A DNA stretch of 64,000 nucleotides from Ureibacillus yapensis (lineage in GTDB: Bacteria; Bacillota; Bacilli; Bacillales_A; Planococcaceae): positions 248,001 through 312,000 of the forward strand of contig NZ_QWEI01000003.1 of the NCBI RefSeq assembly GCF_003515775.1, given 5' to 3'. The notes below the pieces were generated by a model that did not search any database, was not told the DNA's origin, and saw only the letters and a program-made list of their open reading frames with translations. The translations under genes and the position numbers were made by a program. Positions 51,256 through 60,842 of the stretch are shown piece by piece. The number at the start of each line of letters is the position of its first letter. Position 1 is the stretch's first letter.

Positions 51256-52983
51256 TTAAGTTAGTTGTTGTTCTGCATATTTCCGATACAATTCATGCGT
51301 TTCGACTAATTCCGAATGTGTACCTATACCTGTAATTTCTCCTTTTTCAAGAAAAATTATCTGATCGGCATCAACTATCGTGGACAGGCGATGGGCGATG
51401 ACAAAGGTTGTACGGCCTACCATTAACCTGGAGAGAGCTTGTTGGACGACACTTTCCGATTGGCTATCAAGACTTGCGGTTGCTTCATCCATTAATAAAA
51501 TTTTAGGATTTCGCAAAAAAGCGCGCGCAATGGCAATCCGTTGTTTCTGGCCTCCAGAAAGTTTTACGCCACGCTCGCCTACTTCCGTATCAAGAGCATT
51601 TGGAAAAGAACGAATAAACTCATCGGCATAAGCCATTTTCGTTACTTGCCAGAGTAGGCTATCTGAAATTTCACCATTCAAGCCATAACAAAGATTGTCT
51701 CGAATCGACCCGGACATCATGGCGCTTTCCTGTGAGACATAGCCGATTTGGCTTCTCCAAGAAGCGAGAGAAATATCATGAATCGAAGTTTCTCCTACTT
51801 TAATGACACCTGAGGTTGGATTGTAATAGCGTTCCAGAATGGCGAACAAAGTTGTTTTGCCGGCCCCGCTAGGTCCCGCAAATGCAATCATTTGGCCAGG
51901 CTGCGCTTCGAATGACACGTTTTTCAAAACCGGCTTTTCTTCATTGTAAGCATATGAAACATCCATTACTTTGATTGCTTTCTCTCTAATGCTCATCTCG
52001 ATACCTTCTTGCCCCTCTTCATGCGGCATTTCCAATATACCAATAATTCGCTCTGTTGCACCTTTTGCTTTTTGAAGCTGTGTGAAAAACATAGCGAAGG
52101 TGGTAATGGGGAAAATTATTTGGAATAAGTAGAGCAGAAAGGCAACAAGTGATCCTGTGGTCATCGTTCCTTCCGCCACCCGGATACCACCATAGCCAAT
52201 AATCAAGACAATAACGAACATAACGACCGTATACATAAACGGCCCGATTAGCGCAAAAATCCTCGCTTCTTTTAAGCCGAATTTCAAAAGGGACGCGACG
52301 CCCTCTTTTCCTCGTTGTTCTTCATATTTTTCAGCATTGGAAGATTTCATTAAACGAATTTCACTGATTGTTTGCTGAACCTTGCCTGAAAAAGCGGCAG
52401 TTTCATCTTGCAGCCCTCTTGAGATTTTCGCCATTTTGGCCCCTAGCGGCATCATAATGGCAACTGTAATCGGTACTGAAATCAGCATGATTAAAGTCAT
52501 TCTCCAATCCATGAAAAATAAAATTATCACGGCGCCTATGATGGATATGAGCCCTGATATAAATTGAGGGAAGTGCTGTGAAATCAAGTCTTTGACAATG
52601 CCTGTATCATTTACGATGCGACTTACCGACTCACCGCTTTTCTGTGCATCAAAATAGGACACAGGCAAATGAATCATTTTTAGCCACATTGTTTCCCGCA
52701 TATTGGCCACTGCTTTTTGTCCCACATATGCCAATAAATAAGTAGAAATGCCATTAATCACAGCTTGCAGAATAAAGACACCCACAATTAAAGCGATGAA
52801 CGGCATACTAACCGCTGCCAGGGAAAATCCATCCACTAACTCTCTTGTCAATAAAGGAATGGTCAGCCCGACAACGGTAGTAATTAAACTAAAAATCAGG
52901 CCAAATGCTAAAGCACCTTTTGGAATGCCTATGGAGATCATCAATGATAAAAATGGTTTAAGGCTATTTTTTTGTTCTTCCAT
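51256..52983 (-). CDS. BmrA-like ABC multidrug exporter half-transporter
   Basis: A 575-residue type IV ABC exporter: six membrane helices in the first 310 residues, then an ATPase domain with Walker A GPSGAGKTT, Q-loop IGYVSQESAMMSGS, signature LSGGQKQR, Walker B ILLMDEATASLD and H-loop VIAHRLSTI. It should act as a homodimer like B. subtilis BmrA (589 residues), to which the membrane-domain motif LPVSYFDAQKSGESVSRIVNDTG is similar. Substrates are inferred to be drugs or lipophilic compounds. Confidence 0.88.
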   Translation of the reverse strand: MEEQKNSLKPFLSLMISIGIPKGALAFGLIFSLITTVVGLTIPLLTRELVDGFSLAAVSMPFIALIVGVFILQAVINGISTYLLAYVGQKAVANMRETMWLKMIHLPVSYFDAQKSGESVSRIVNDTGIVKDLISQHFPQFISGLISIIGAVIILFFMDWRMTLIMLISVPITVAIMMPLGAKMAKISRGLQDETAAFSGKVQQTISEIRLMKSSNAEKYEEQRGKEGVASLLKFGLKEARIFALIGPFMYTVVMFVIVLIIGYGGIRVAEGTMTTGSLVAFLLYLFQIIFPITTFAMFFTQLQKAKGATERIIGILEMPHEEGQEGIEMSIREKAIKVMDVSYAYNEEKPVLKNVSFEAQPGQMIAFAGPSGAGKTTLFAILERYYNPTSGVIKVGETSIHDISLASWRSQIGYVSQESAMMSGSIRDNLCYGLNGEISDSLLWQVTKMAYADEFIRSFPNALDTEVGERGVKLSGGQKQRIAIARAFLRNPKILLMDEATASLDSQSESVVQQALSRLMVGRTTFVIAHRLSTIVDADQIIFLEKGEITGIGTHSELVETHELYRKYAEQQLT

Positions 52984-53023
52984 TTTTGTCAGTCTCCCCT
53001 TTTTTGGCTATTTTCAAGTCGCT

Positions 53024-54697
53024 TTAGAATAAGCCCAATGCACTTCCATCTTCTGCAACATCCATTTTCAGTGCTGCTGGTTTTTTTGGCAATCCCGGCA
53101 TTGTCATAATTTCGCCCGTTAAGCAAACAAGGAAGCCAGCGCCTAATTTTGGAATCACTTCGCGTACAGTAACCGTAAAGTTTTCTGGACGTCCTAATTC
53201 ATTTGGATTGTCCGATAATGAATATTGGGTTTTTGCCATACAAATCGGTAAATCATCCCAGCCAAATTGTTCGATTTGGTAGATTTGCTTTTTTGCTTTG
53301 TCAGTAAATTGGACACCATTGCCTCCATATATTCTTTGAACAATTGCCTCGATTTTCTTTTCGACTGGATCGCTCGTTTCATAAAGATGGGTAAAACTTT
53401 TCGGCTGTCCCAATACTTCCAGTACGTGGTTTGCAAGTTCCAATCCACCTTTTCCGCCTTCTTCCCAAACATTCGTACGGGCAATGCGAATGCCATTTTG
53501 ATGTGCCCAGGAAATGATGGCCTCCAATTCATTTTCCGTATCGGAAATAAAGCGATTCAAGGCAATAATTGGTTCAATGCCAAATTGGCGAATTGAATCA
53601 ATATGTTTTTCCAGATTTGGAATTCCATTCTTTAAAGCTGCAACGTTTTCACTAGAAAGCTCATTTTTTGCAACACCGCCGTGCATTTTCAGTGCACGGA
53701 TTGTTGTAACCACCACAACGGCATCAGGAGCAAATCCACCCTGGCGTGCCTTAATATTCATGAACTTTTCCGCACCCAGATCCGCGCCAAATCCTGCTTC
53801 CGTTACAACAATATCTGCGAGTTTACGGGCAGTCTGCGTTGCCATGATTGAATTGCAGCCATGCGCAATGTTCGCAAATGGGCCTCCATGAATCAGTGCA
53901 GGCGTCCCTTCGATTGTTTGGACTAAATTTGGTTTGAAGGCATCTTTCAATAATAACGTCAATGCCCCTTCTACACCTAAATCTTTCACGTAAACTGGCT
54001 TTTTCTCATAAGTATAGCCGATTACAATCCGGCTAAGGCGTTCCTTTAAATTTTCCAGACTCGTCGCCAGGCACAGAATGGCCATGATTTCCGATGCGAC
54101 CGTGATATCGAAACCATCTTCGCGCGGAACACCTTGAGTCGGTCCTCCCAATCCAATTAAAACTTTTCGAAGCGAGCGGTCATTCATGTCCAATACACGC
54201 TTCCAAAGAATTCGGCGAGGATCGATTCCAAGCTCGTTGCCTTGATGGATGTGGTTATCAATCAGCGCAGATAAAGCATTGTTAGCCGTCGTTATTGCAT
54301 GCAGGTCCCCAGTAAAATGCAGATTGATGTCTTGCATCGGTACCACTTGTGCATAGCCGCCGCCCGTTGCGCCTCCTTTAATCCCCATGACGGGTCCCAG
54401 AGAAGGTTCGCGCAATGCCACCATGACATTTTGATCTAGCTGCCTTAAAGCATCCGATAGGCCGACAGTAACCGTTGATTTTCCTTCGCCGGCTGGTGTT
54501 GGACTTGTTGCTGTTACCAAAACAACTTTCCCCTCAAGGTTTTGCGGAATTTTCGTATGGTCAATTTTCGCTTTATATTTTCCATATTGCTCTAATGCCT
54601 CTTCAGGAATGTTGGCAGCTTCCGCAATCTCGGCAATTGGTTTCATTGCAACTTTATTCGCAATTTCCAAATCGGATAATGTTGTTTTTAATGTCAT
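53024..54697 (-). CDS. fhs: Formate-tetrahydrofolate ligase
   Basis: A 557-residue ATP-dependent ligase making 10-formyltetrahydrofolate from formate. Conserved segments include the ATP loop [55 protein letters not shown] and [12 protein letters not shown]. Length is typical. It feeds one-carbon units into purine and methionine synthesis and complements the thyA/dfrA folate cycle elsewhere in the window. It is monocistronic. Confidence 0.96.
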   Translation of the reverse strand: MTLKTTLSDLEIANKVAMKPIAEIAEAANIPEEALEQYGKYKAKIDHTKIPQNLEGKVVLVTATSPTPAGEGKSTVTVGLSDALRQLDQNVMVALREPSLGPVMGIKGGATGGGYAQVVPMQDINLHFTGDLHAITTANNALSALIDNHIHQGNELGIDPRRILWKRVLDMNDRSLRKVLIGLGGPTQGVPREDGFDITVASEIMAILCLATSLENLKERLSRIVIGYTYEKKPVYVKDLGVEGALTLLLKDAFKPNLVQTIEGTPALIHGGPFANIAHGCNSIMATQTARKLADIVVTEAGFGADLGAEKFMNIKARQGGFAPDAVVVVTTIRALKMHGGVAKNELSSENVAALKNGIPNLEKHIDSIRQFGIEPIIALNRFISDTENELEAIISWAHQNGIRIARTNVWEEGGKGGLELANHVLEVLGQPKSFTHLYETSDPVEKKIEAIVQRIYGGNGVQFTDKAKKQIYQIEQFGWDDLPICMAKTQYSLSDNPNELGRPENFTVTVREVIPKLGAGFLVCLTGEIMTMPGLPKKPAALKMDVAEDGSALGLF

Positions 54698-54782
54698 GTG
54701 TGATCCCTACTTTCTTTTACATTCTCTCTTATTATAAACTTTTTATAGAGCAATCATGTGATTGTTGGAAAATGTCAAAATG

Positions 54783-54811
54783 TTGACACTATTACCTTTA
54801 TCATGTATATT
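54783..54811 (+). promoter_or_regulatory. Sigma-A promoter of cspD
   Basis: TTGACA (54783-54788) and TATATT (54806-54811) with an ideal 17-base spacer, about 55 bases before the cold-shock gene. Confidence 0.75.
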
Positions 54812-54865
54812 TTATTCGTGATTGCTAAAAGAGCAAAAAATGCCTAATGGGAGGAGAACGCCTCT

Positions 54866-55066
54866 ATGCACCAAGGGAAAGTAAAATGGTTCAATAATGA
54901 AAAAGGTTATGGTTTTATTGAATGTAACGATGGTGAAGATGTTTTCGTTCACTTCACTGGCATACAAGATGAGGGATTCCGAACTTTGGATGAGGGACAA
55001 CCCGTCTCTTTTGACATTGTGGAAGGAAACCGCGGCCCTCAAGCATCCAATGTGATTAAATTATAA
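54866..55066 (+). CDS. cspD: Cold-shock protein (CspD-like)
   Basis: A 66-residue cold-shock-domain RNA chaperone. RNP1 is KGYGFIE and RNP2 is VFVHF, with the usual start [14 protein letters not shown]. The second residue is His (MHQGKVKW) instead of the common MQNGKVKW. GGGAGGAG precedes the ATG. The place in gene order matches B. subtilis cspD. Confidence 0.93.
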   Translation: MHQGKVKWFNNEKGYGFIECNDGEDVFVHFTGIQDEGFRTLDEGQPVSFDIVEGNRGPQASNVIKL

Positions 55067-55073
55067 ATTGATG

Positions 55074-55101
55074 ACCAGTCAAACAGGAATGTAGGACTGG
55101 T
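55074..55101 (+). terminator. Terminator of cspD
   Basis: Arms ACCAGTC / GACTGGT followed by TTATTTTTTTC. Confidence 0.75.
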
Positions 55102-55237
55102 TTATTTTTTTCTCCTCATCATACATAAACCCCATATGAAGTAAATATTTTGAAACACTATGTATCTTATTTTCGATGTACTCATAATAATGATAGTGGG
55201 CGAGTTGCAGTAAACTATACATATGAGGAGATCTTAT

Positions 55238-55837
55238 TTGAGAACGAACAAGCCTTACAAGTTATATATAGCCGAGTTGATGTTGAAAATACCACGGATT
55301 ATGATCGGCGCGATTTTGACATCCATCAGCCTGGAGGTCATTTTAATTCCGAATGGATTAATTGATGGCGGCATAACGGGGATTTCCATGATGTTATCTG
55401 AAATAATGGGATTTTCTCTTAGTGTTTTATTGTTCCTTTTAAATATTCCTTTTATCTTTTTGGGTTACGTTCATTTAGGTAAGCGATTCGCTTTTTCAAC
55501 GGCGGTAGGCATTTCATCGCTGACAATCTCCACAGGAATCTTGGAGGTATTTTCTCCTTTTTTGATTGGAAACACCATTTTATTAATCTGTATCGGTGCG
55601 ATCCTACTAGGCTTGGGAATTGGCATTGTGCTGCGAAATGGAGGCGCTTTGGACGGAACGGATGTACTCGCACTCTTGATCTCCAGCAAAACAAGCCTTT
55701 CTGTAGGAGAAGCCATTTTCGCAATCAATATTTTTATTTTTATCTTGGCATTCCTATTCTTCGGTTTAAAAGGAGCCGTTATATCCATCATCACTTACTA
55801 TATCGCAACAACCGTTGTCGACATTGCCAGGACCTAG
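55238..55837 (+). CDS. YitT-family membrane protein lacking its C-terminal domain
   Basis: A 199-residue membrane protein of the YitT/DUF161 family with five to six helices; family motifs PNGLIDGGITGISMMLSE and GLGIGIVLRNGGALDGTDVLA are clear. Usual members are about 280 residues, with a cytosolic DUF2179 domain after YYIATTVVDIAR; here a stop falls at exactly that point. Start is the TTG at 55238, seven bases after AGGAG. Function of the family is unknown. Either a naturally short variant or a truncated gene. Confidence 0.8.
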   Translation: MRTNKPYKLYIAELMLKIPRIMIGAILTSISLEVILIPNGLIDGGITGISMMLSEIMGFSLSVLLFLLNIPFIFLGYVHLGKRFAFSTAVGISSLTISTGILEVFSPFLIGNTILLICIGAILLGLGIGIVLRNGGALDGTDVLALLISSKTSLSVGEAIFAINIFIFILAFLFFGLKGAVISIITYYIATTVVDIART

Positions 55838-55854
55838 AAATCGGGAAAGGTAGT

Positions 55855-55886
55855 GAGGATGGCAAACAAAGAAATGGCCATCCTCA
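55855..55886 (+). terminator. Possible terminator of the YitT-family gene
   Basis: Arms GAGGATGGC / GCCATCCTC around a 13-base loop; no T run follows, so termination would be weak. Confidence 0.4.
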
Positions 55887-55919
55887 AGCTTTGAGAAATA
55901 CTTTCCAGTTCACTATCCA

Positions 55920-56666
55920 TTATCCAAGAAATACATACTGAGTCCCTTCAATTTCCACAACCTTTTCCTCGCTTGCCCCTGCGAATACAATCTGCGAAAT
56001 TTGTTCCGTGCCTTTTTTAAAGGTAAACGAGCAATTATGAGCATTCAGTTTGACCGAAGAGGATGATTCTTCGATTCCAAAGCCGAAAATATTTGCCCAA
56101 TCATAGGCTGTTCGAAAGTCTTCACAATGAAAAACGATTTCTTGGAAATAAAGATTACCTGCCGGATGCGCTTTCAGCATTCCTGATTCAACTAACTCAG
56201 CTTGCCGATCTTCGTCACCTTTTTCCCATTGAATGATAAAAGGAAATTCAAGCGATTGGTCTTTATGTCCAACATGAAGGAGCTTCCATTTCAATACTGA
56301 CCCATCCGGACGCGTTCTGGAAAAATCAGCAGGTCCATATACTTCCAACCCGAATGATTTCATGTTTTCAGCATCCTTCTCAATATCATTTGTCCTTAAT
56401 GCAATCCGAGTCGCGCCATTTTTAAAATTATGTTTTTTATAGGTTTCGTGCAGAGTGAACGGTTGTTTGGCTGACTTCTCAAATAGCAAACGATCATAGA
56501 TACCGATAAATTCAATATAGCTTAGCCCTATATAGCACAAAGAATTATAAGTTCCCCACATTTCATGCTTTCCGCCGTTCACTGTATGCAGACCCATTTC
56601 TTTTGTTTTTTCAATCAGCAACTCAGGCTTATCAACAAAATGCACAACATGATCGAGTAAAAACAT
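55920..56666 (-). CDS. VOC-superfamily (glyoxalase-like) protein
   Basis: A 248-residue protein of the glyoxalase-like group with two VOC modules: LLDHVVHFVDKPELLIEKT at the start and QEIVFHCEDFRTAYDWANIFGF in the second half. His at the start of the first module and Glu-rich strands could bind a metal. Substrate unknown. GGGAGGG precedes two adjacent ATGs (56669 and 56666); the second has better spacing. It begins 25 bases after the CoaB-like gene and is probably co-transcribed. Confidence 0.75.
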   Translation of the reverse strand: MFLLDHVVHFVDKPELLIEKTKEMGLHTVNGGKHEMWGTYNSLCYIGLSYIEFIGIYDRLLFEKSAKQPFTLHETYKKHNFKNGATRIALRTNDIEKDAENMKSFGLEVYGPADFSRTRPDGSVLKWKLLHVGHKDQSLEFPFIIQWEKGDEDRQAELVESGMLKAHPAGNLYFQEIVFHCEDFRTAYDWANIFGFGIEESSSSVKLNAHNCSFTFKKGTEQISQIVFAGASEEKVVEIEGTQYVFLG

Positions 56667-56691
56667 CATTACCCTCCCCTATTGATATTAC

Positions 56692-57396
56692 CTAGTTCTC
56701 TTTCAACACTTCAAACAGCTTATATGCCGTATTTTGTTTTCCATTACTTTTGATTATTTCCCCATCTTTTTTCACAATAAAATGCGGCTCGTTCAATCCG
56801 TATAAGGACTTGGAGCTGTTTGCAACCATAAAATCCGCATTTGAAGAATCCATGCGCAACTTCGCTCGATCGATCAAATAGTCAACATTTTCGGTTGCTT
56901 CAAGCTTAAATCCGATCAATGTTGTTTCCGGGGACCAACCTTTAATCTGTCCTAATATTTTGGGCGCTTTTTTAAAATGGATGATTGGCGGCTCATCGGA
57001 AGGCATTTTCCCATTCTCCTCCATCAGATTGCCCTTCTGATCATATACCTGATCAATTATCCAATCCGAACCAGCGGCTGCCATAATGACAAAATCGATA
57101 AATTCACTTGAAACGATAGATTGGATTTTGTTTCCTAAATCTTCTATTCCTTCAAACATGATGGTTTTCATCAGAGAAGCGTTTGCTGGAAGTTGTGCAA
57201 AATAACCGTGTAGATAAATGACCTCGCCGCCAGCCTCTAAAGCAGCCTCAGCCAAATAGCAGCCCATCGTTCCCTTTGACAAATTAGTGTGTCCTCGGAC
57301 ATTGTCCCATTTTTCTAAAGTACCTCCGCTCGTGATGAGCACTTTTTTTCCTTCTAAACTCTTCAAACTTATCACCTGTTTATTTGTATTTTTCAT
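56692..57396 (-). CDS. Stand-alone CoaB-type phosphopantothenoylcysteine synthetase
   Basis: A 234-residue protein equal to the C-terminal half of CoaBC (DNA/pantothenate metabolism flavoprotein domain). It shows KKVLITSGGTLEKWDNVRGHTN, SKGTMGCYLAEAALEAGG and FKLEATENVDYLIDRAKLRM with KxxxxxxADFMVANS. The CoaC decarboxylase half is absent, as in streptococcal and enterococcal CoaB. It would join 4-phosphopantothenate and cysteine. Sequence divergence (LEKWD in place of LEPID) leaves room for a paralogue with another substrate. A type II pantothenate kinase lies 2.5 kb away. Confidence 0.75.
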   Translation of the reverse strand: MKNTNKQVISLKSLEGKKVLITSGGTLEKWDNVRGHTNLSKGTMGCYLAEAALEAGGEVIYLHGYFAQLPANASLMKTIMFEGIEDLGNKIQSIVSSEFIDFVIMAAAGSDWIIDQVYDQKGNLMEENGKMPSDEPPIIHFKKAPKILGQIKGWSPETTLIGFKLEATENVDYLIDRAKLRMDSSNADFMVANSSKSLYGLNEPHFIVKKDGEIIKSNGKQNTAYKLFEVLKEN

Positions 57397-57489
57397 ACTT
57401 TCTATTATATCTTAAAGAGGTGCAATACAGTGGATTAATCCTTTTGCCCTTGCTATTATTCTACTTGTTGTGGTAAAACTATTAAACTC

Positions 57490-57640
57490 TATCAAATACG
57501 CCTTGGCGTATTTTCGTCCAGATTTTTATCGAGCTTGCTCGATAAGTTTCCATTAAAAACCTGTGACATCCGCCGGAGGCTTTAGGCCAACAGGATGTTG
57601 GTCACTTAGACGTTGCCACAGGATGTGGCGTTCTTAGTCT
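57490..57640. repeat. Structured intergenic element with stacked hairpins
   Basis: Four short inverted repeats follow one another: AAATACGCC-tt-GGCGTATTT (57494-57513), TTATCGAGC-tt-GCTCGATAA (57526-57545), GTGAC...GTCAC (57563-57605) and GCCACA-gga-TGTGGC (57615-57629). The block is GC-richer than its surroundings and non-coding. It looks like a dispersed element of the Lysinibacillus group, from memory and unverified. The rest of 57397-57933 is AT-rich with nothing recognised. Confidence 0.55.
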
Positions 57641-57933
57641 GAGTTCATTTATTTCAGTTAGGGTTTAATCCTTCACTGAATGGATTTTCCCTTTACCTTA
57701 ATCTCACACTTACAAAATTCGGAAACTTCTACTGAATGAAGTTAAATTTATTTTTTGATTCTATTTTTCCAACTATAAACATATATATTAATAGTTGTTC
57801 GATTTTTCTAATAGTTTTCAATAAACAATTAGTTTCAATCGTTTCTTAAAGTCGTTATTATTATAATTGGATAGTAATATCGATTGCGCATTACATTACA
57901 ACCAGAATTTATAGTAAAGGAAGTGCAATTATT

Positions 57934-58917
57934 ATGGTAGGACGTAATGACCCATGTCCATGTGGGAGCGGAAAAAAATTTAAAAAATGCTGTGAAGGCA
58001 AACAACAAGCAACAACCGAAACGGTTATTTTGGAGGAAATTGAAAATGTCCTTCAAACTTTCTACAACGTATATCCCGAAAGAAAAGATATTCCCGATTA
58101 TCTGGAGAACGTAAATGAATGGCTGCCTAGACTTGAATCCCATTTACAGCGCGAGTTAATCGAAGCTATTGTACTCGACGACTATTTCTTTTATCAGAGA
58201 CCGGATATTTGGACAAATTATTTAAAACGTACTAGCAAAAAGATGATTCGTCCTTCCATGATTCAACTTTTGGATCAATGGAACCAACCACAACTGTTTA
58301 TCGGAGAAGTTTTAGAGGTAGAAGATAAATATTTCAAGGCAATTCATGCACTTACACAGGAACAGCTATACATTCGCAGAGAATCAAATCGCGTAATTCC
58401 TGAAGGCATTCTAGTTTTTGCATTCCTGCTGCCTGATGGCTCGAATTTAGAAAAGCATTATTTGGCTGTGTCCACGTTGATTTTCTTCCAAACGAATTAC
58501 AAGCAAGCATTTGATCGCTTTGCCCAAAAATTCAGAACTTCAAACGAGCCGGTGGAACAATTTACACAAAAACACCATATCGACTTCTGGATGGGGCTGG
58601 TTGAATCCGGTTATAGCGGGGAAGAATATACACCATTTGAAATTGAAGTGGTGGAGCAAACAAAGCAATTCTTGGATGAAAAGAATATCGAGGCACCTTC
58701 TTTGTTAACGATCCTTGAAGATTACTTGGTAGAGAAAAAACCGAAAGCCCGAAAAGCCTCCGCCATTGCAGCGGGAGCCATCCGATTTGCCCAAGAAAGC
58801 AATTTATTCGAATCCACTTTCACCATTAAAGAAATTGCCGAATATTTCAGTGTATCATCCTCTTCACTGAATAAATATTATCAGGAGTTATTGGAGTACA
58901 ATACGGTTACAGTTTAA
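57934..58917 (+). CDS. SEC-C zinc-motif protein with C-terminal HTH
   Basis: A 327-residue protein with an N-terminal SEC-C zinc-binding motif (GRNDPCPCGSGKKFKKCC) like that at the end of SecA. A long helical middle follows, and the C-terminal helix-turn-helix-like segment is FTIKEIAEYFSVSSSSLNKYYQEL. The role is unknown; SEC-C motifs bind zinc and often contact ribosomes or SecB-like partners. AAAGGAAG precedes the ATG. Monocistronic with a strong terminator. Confidence 0.8.
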   Translation: MVGRNDPCPCGSGKKFKKCCEGKQQATTETVILEEIENVLQTFYNVYPERKDIPDYLENVNEWLPRLESHLQRELIEAIVLDDYFFYQRPDIWTNYLKRTSKKMIRPSMIQLLDQWNQPQLFIGEVLEVEDKYFKAIHALTQEQLYIRRESNRVIPEGILVFAFLLPDGSNLEKHYLAVSTLIFFQTNYKQAFDRFAQKFRTSNEPVEQFTQKHHIDFWMGLVESGYSGEEYTPFEIEVVEQTKQFLDEKNIEAPSLLTILEDYLVEKKPKARKASAIAAGAIRFAQESNLFESTFTIKEIAEYFSVSSSSLNKYYQELLEYNTVTV

Positions 58918-58930
58918 TTCCAATAAAAAT

Positions 58931-58959
58931 AAACGCTGTCTCACATCGAGGCAGCGTTT
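58931..58959 (+). terminator. Terminator of the SEC-C gene
   Basis: Twelve-base arms AAACGCTGTCTC / GAGGCAGCGTTT with one wobble pair, followed by TATAT. Confidence 0.8.
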
Positions 58960-58995
58960 TATATATCGCTAGTTCTTTTTCGAACGGACTAATTC

Positions 58996-59190
58996 TTATT
59001 TTTTTTCGTAGATTTTCATCAATTCATTCCCTAAAAATTGCAACTGTTCCCCCACGCTGCATTGCTCGATGCAAAATCGATGCGCCCCCGATTTGCCGCG
59101 GTTTATACGTAGTTCGCTTTTAATCGGGCAGTCCTTGCAGAACGTGTCATTGAGTTCATCAATGTCTTTGATGACAGTATTCTTATTCAT
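58996..59190 (-). CDS. ypeQ: YpeQ-like zinc-finger protein
   Basis: A 64-residue protein with Cys pairs CKDCPIKSELR and FCIEQCSVGEQLQFLG, forming a predicted zinc finger, and RGKSGAHRFC between them. It matches the Bacillus YpeQ family in size and in position next to the RNase HI-like gene. GGGGGATTGT precedes the ATG. Function unknown. Confidence 0.8.
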   Translation of the reverse strand: MNKNTVIKDIDELNDTFCKDCPIKSELRINRGKSGAHRFCIEQCSVGEQLQFLGNELMKIYEKK

Positions 59191-59342
59191 ACAATCCCCC
59201 TTATATGAGCGTTGTCCTGTTTTGCGTTTGCTTATTTTTTGCTGAACTGCATTTTCTAATACAAAACCATCCCTTATTTCGAATACTTTAAGTTATAATA
59301 GAGTCAAAATCAATTTATTTATTTCAAAAAGTAGGGATAATA

Positions 59343-59732
59343 TTGCTAGAAGTTTACATTGATGGTGCCAGTGCAGGCAATCCTGGTCCAAGTGGCATTG
59401 GCATTTTTATTAAAGGTGAAGGGCATCACATCAAAATCAGTGAATATATCGGTGAAACAAACAACCACATCGCTGAGTTTACAGCTCTAAACCGGGCACT
59501 GGAGAAAGCCGTGGAACTTGGTTCACAGTTGGTTTCCGTCCGTTCCGATTCGAAAATTGTTGTTGCTTCCGTTGAAAAACAATATGTGAAAAACGAAGAA
59601 TATAAGCCCTTTTTGGAAACTGCGATCCAGCTCATTGGGCAACTGGATCTGTTCTTTATAAAATGGATTCCAGATCAAGAAAACAAAGCAGCTGATGCTC
59701 TTGCCCGGGAAGCCATTTTAAAAGCCAAATAA
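59343..59732 (+). CDS. RNase HI-like protein (YpeP/YpdQ group)
   Basis: A 129-residue ribonuclease HI-fold protein. All four catalytic acids appear intact: Asp in VYIDGASAGNPG, Glu in NHIAEFTAL, Asp in VRSDSKIVV and Asp in NKAADALA. It lacks the basic handle loop of E. coli RNase HI. Probable role is removal of RNA from RNA-DNA hybrids, but B. subtilis paralogues of this group vary in activity. TTG start, six bases after AGGGAT. Divergent from ypeQ. Confidence 0.85.
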   Translation: MLEVYIDGASAGNPGPSGIGIFIKGEGHHIKISEYIGETNNHIAEFTALNRALEKAVELGSQLVSVRSDSKIVVASVEKQYVKNEEYKPFLETAIQLIGQLDLFFIKWIPDQENKAADALAREAILKAK

Positions 59733-59821
59733 GGTCCGATAAAAAACTTTACTCTATTGGAAGTCAGTAATCCTTGATTTCCAAATCATACTTTTTCCTA
59801 TTTTATGCAAAGATAGATAAG

Positions 59822-59861
59822 AAGGATTCAAGCAAACTGGTAGTAATTTGCTTGAATCCTT
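59822..59861. terminator. Bidirectional terminator, RNase HI-like gene / coaW
   Basis: Perfect 15-base arms AAGGATTCAAGCAAA / TTTGCTTGAATCCTT between converging genes. Confidence 0.9.
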
Positions 59862-59864
59862 TTA

Positions 59865-60707
59865 TCATATTAGACTATTCGATTGCTCGACTTTGTTTAG
59901 TAAAGCCCCGATTGCTCCTGTAAAGCCGCAATCATTCAAGAAAATCGGTTTATGTTTTTTCAAGACCGTATAATTTGCAATCACTTGTCTTAAATGGTCA
60001 TTGTTTGTTAAAGTCGAACCAATGTAAATAATATGCTCACACTTTTTCTCTTCCGCAAATTGAATACTTAACGTCGTAATAACCTCTCCTACCAATCCTT
60101 GAATCGTAGCCAAAAGATCATTCGGTTCATATTGGACATGTTCCAGAATGTTCACGTTTCCGAAATTACTTGCCGTTAAATGGCCTTCAATTGGCGGTTC
60201 CATCCCTTTGAATATATCCTTTACAAATAAGTCAATGCCTTCCCGGCTGCCCAGTGCTGCATTTGCAGTAATTTCGCTAAACTCGGAAATCCCGGTCATA
60301 ATGGTAGAGAGACCCGTTAACGTCCCACCGCCAACGCCTGTCCCACCAACACGCACATGGCTTTCTCCTTCCATATAGTGAACGGAAGTTCCTGTGCCAA
60401 TGTTGGAAATGATGGCCTGTTCAAACTGATGTCCAACATTTTTTAATAAATATTTTACCCCTTTAAAGGTTGCTTCAAACTCCACTAAATATTGGATGGA
60501 TTTCATCGTTTTCAACACATCCAGCAATTGTTTCGTACGGCCACCCGTCAGACCAATTTCATCGATATGCGGTTGTTTTTCAATCCAGCTCTTCACTTGT
60601 GAAAAATCATTCGATGGAAAGGCGATAAACTCCATCTTTTGCTGCTCATTTAAATAAGCTACTTTAGTTAACGTTCCCCCGGCATCAATGCCAATTACAT
60701 TTTCCAT
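59865..60707 (-). CDS. coaW: Type II pantothenate kinase
   Basis: A 280-residue ASKHA-fold pantothenate kinase of the staphylococcal type. The phosphate-1 loop is GIDAGGTLTKVAY, the catalytic Glu is in LVEFEATFKGVKYLL, and NIGTGTSVHYMEG and GGTGVGGGTLTGLS are typical. It phosphorylates pantothenate, the first step of CoA synthesis, and type II enzymes are not inhibited by CoA in staphylococci. Together with the stand-alone CoaB gene at 56692-57396 it suggests part of CoA synthesis is encoded here. Confidence 0.93.
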   Translation of the reverse strand: MENVIGIDAGGTLTKVAYLNEQQKMEFIAFPSNDFSQVKSWIEKQPHIDEIGLTGGRTKQLLDVLKTMKSIQYLVEFEATFKGVKYLLKNVGHQFEQAIISNIGTGTSVHYMEGESHVRVGGTGVGGGTLTGLSTIMTGISEFSEITANAALGSREGIDLFVKDIFKGMEPPIEGHLTASNFGNVNILEHVQYEPNDLLATIQGLVGEVITTLSIQFAEEKKCEHIIYIGSTLTNNDHLRQVIANYTVLKKHKPIFLNDCGFTGAIGALLNKVEQSNSLI

Positions 60708-60842
60708 AAAGCGTTCTCCTTTTATTTCTCCCTCTCTAAACTTTAACTTTCTTGAAACTAACCTGCAATCGTTTTTTCTTGAAAATTAAGTTTTACTGGA
60801 AATTCAGCATTTAGAGAAAAGAAATAAGCTTATTGCATCTTA

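Noticed and set aside
55150-55365. 71-residue plus frame overlapping the YitT-gene start
   Set aside because: No good ribosome site; the YitT frame with TTG start and AGGAG explains the same DNA.
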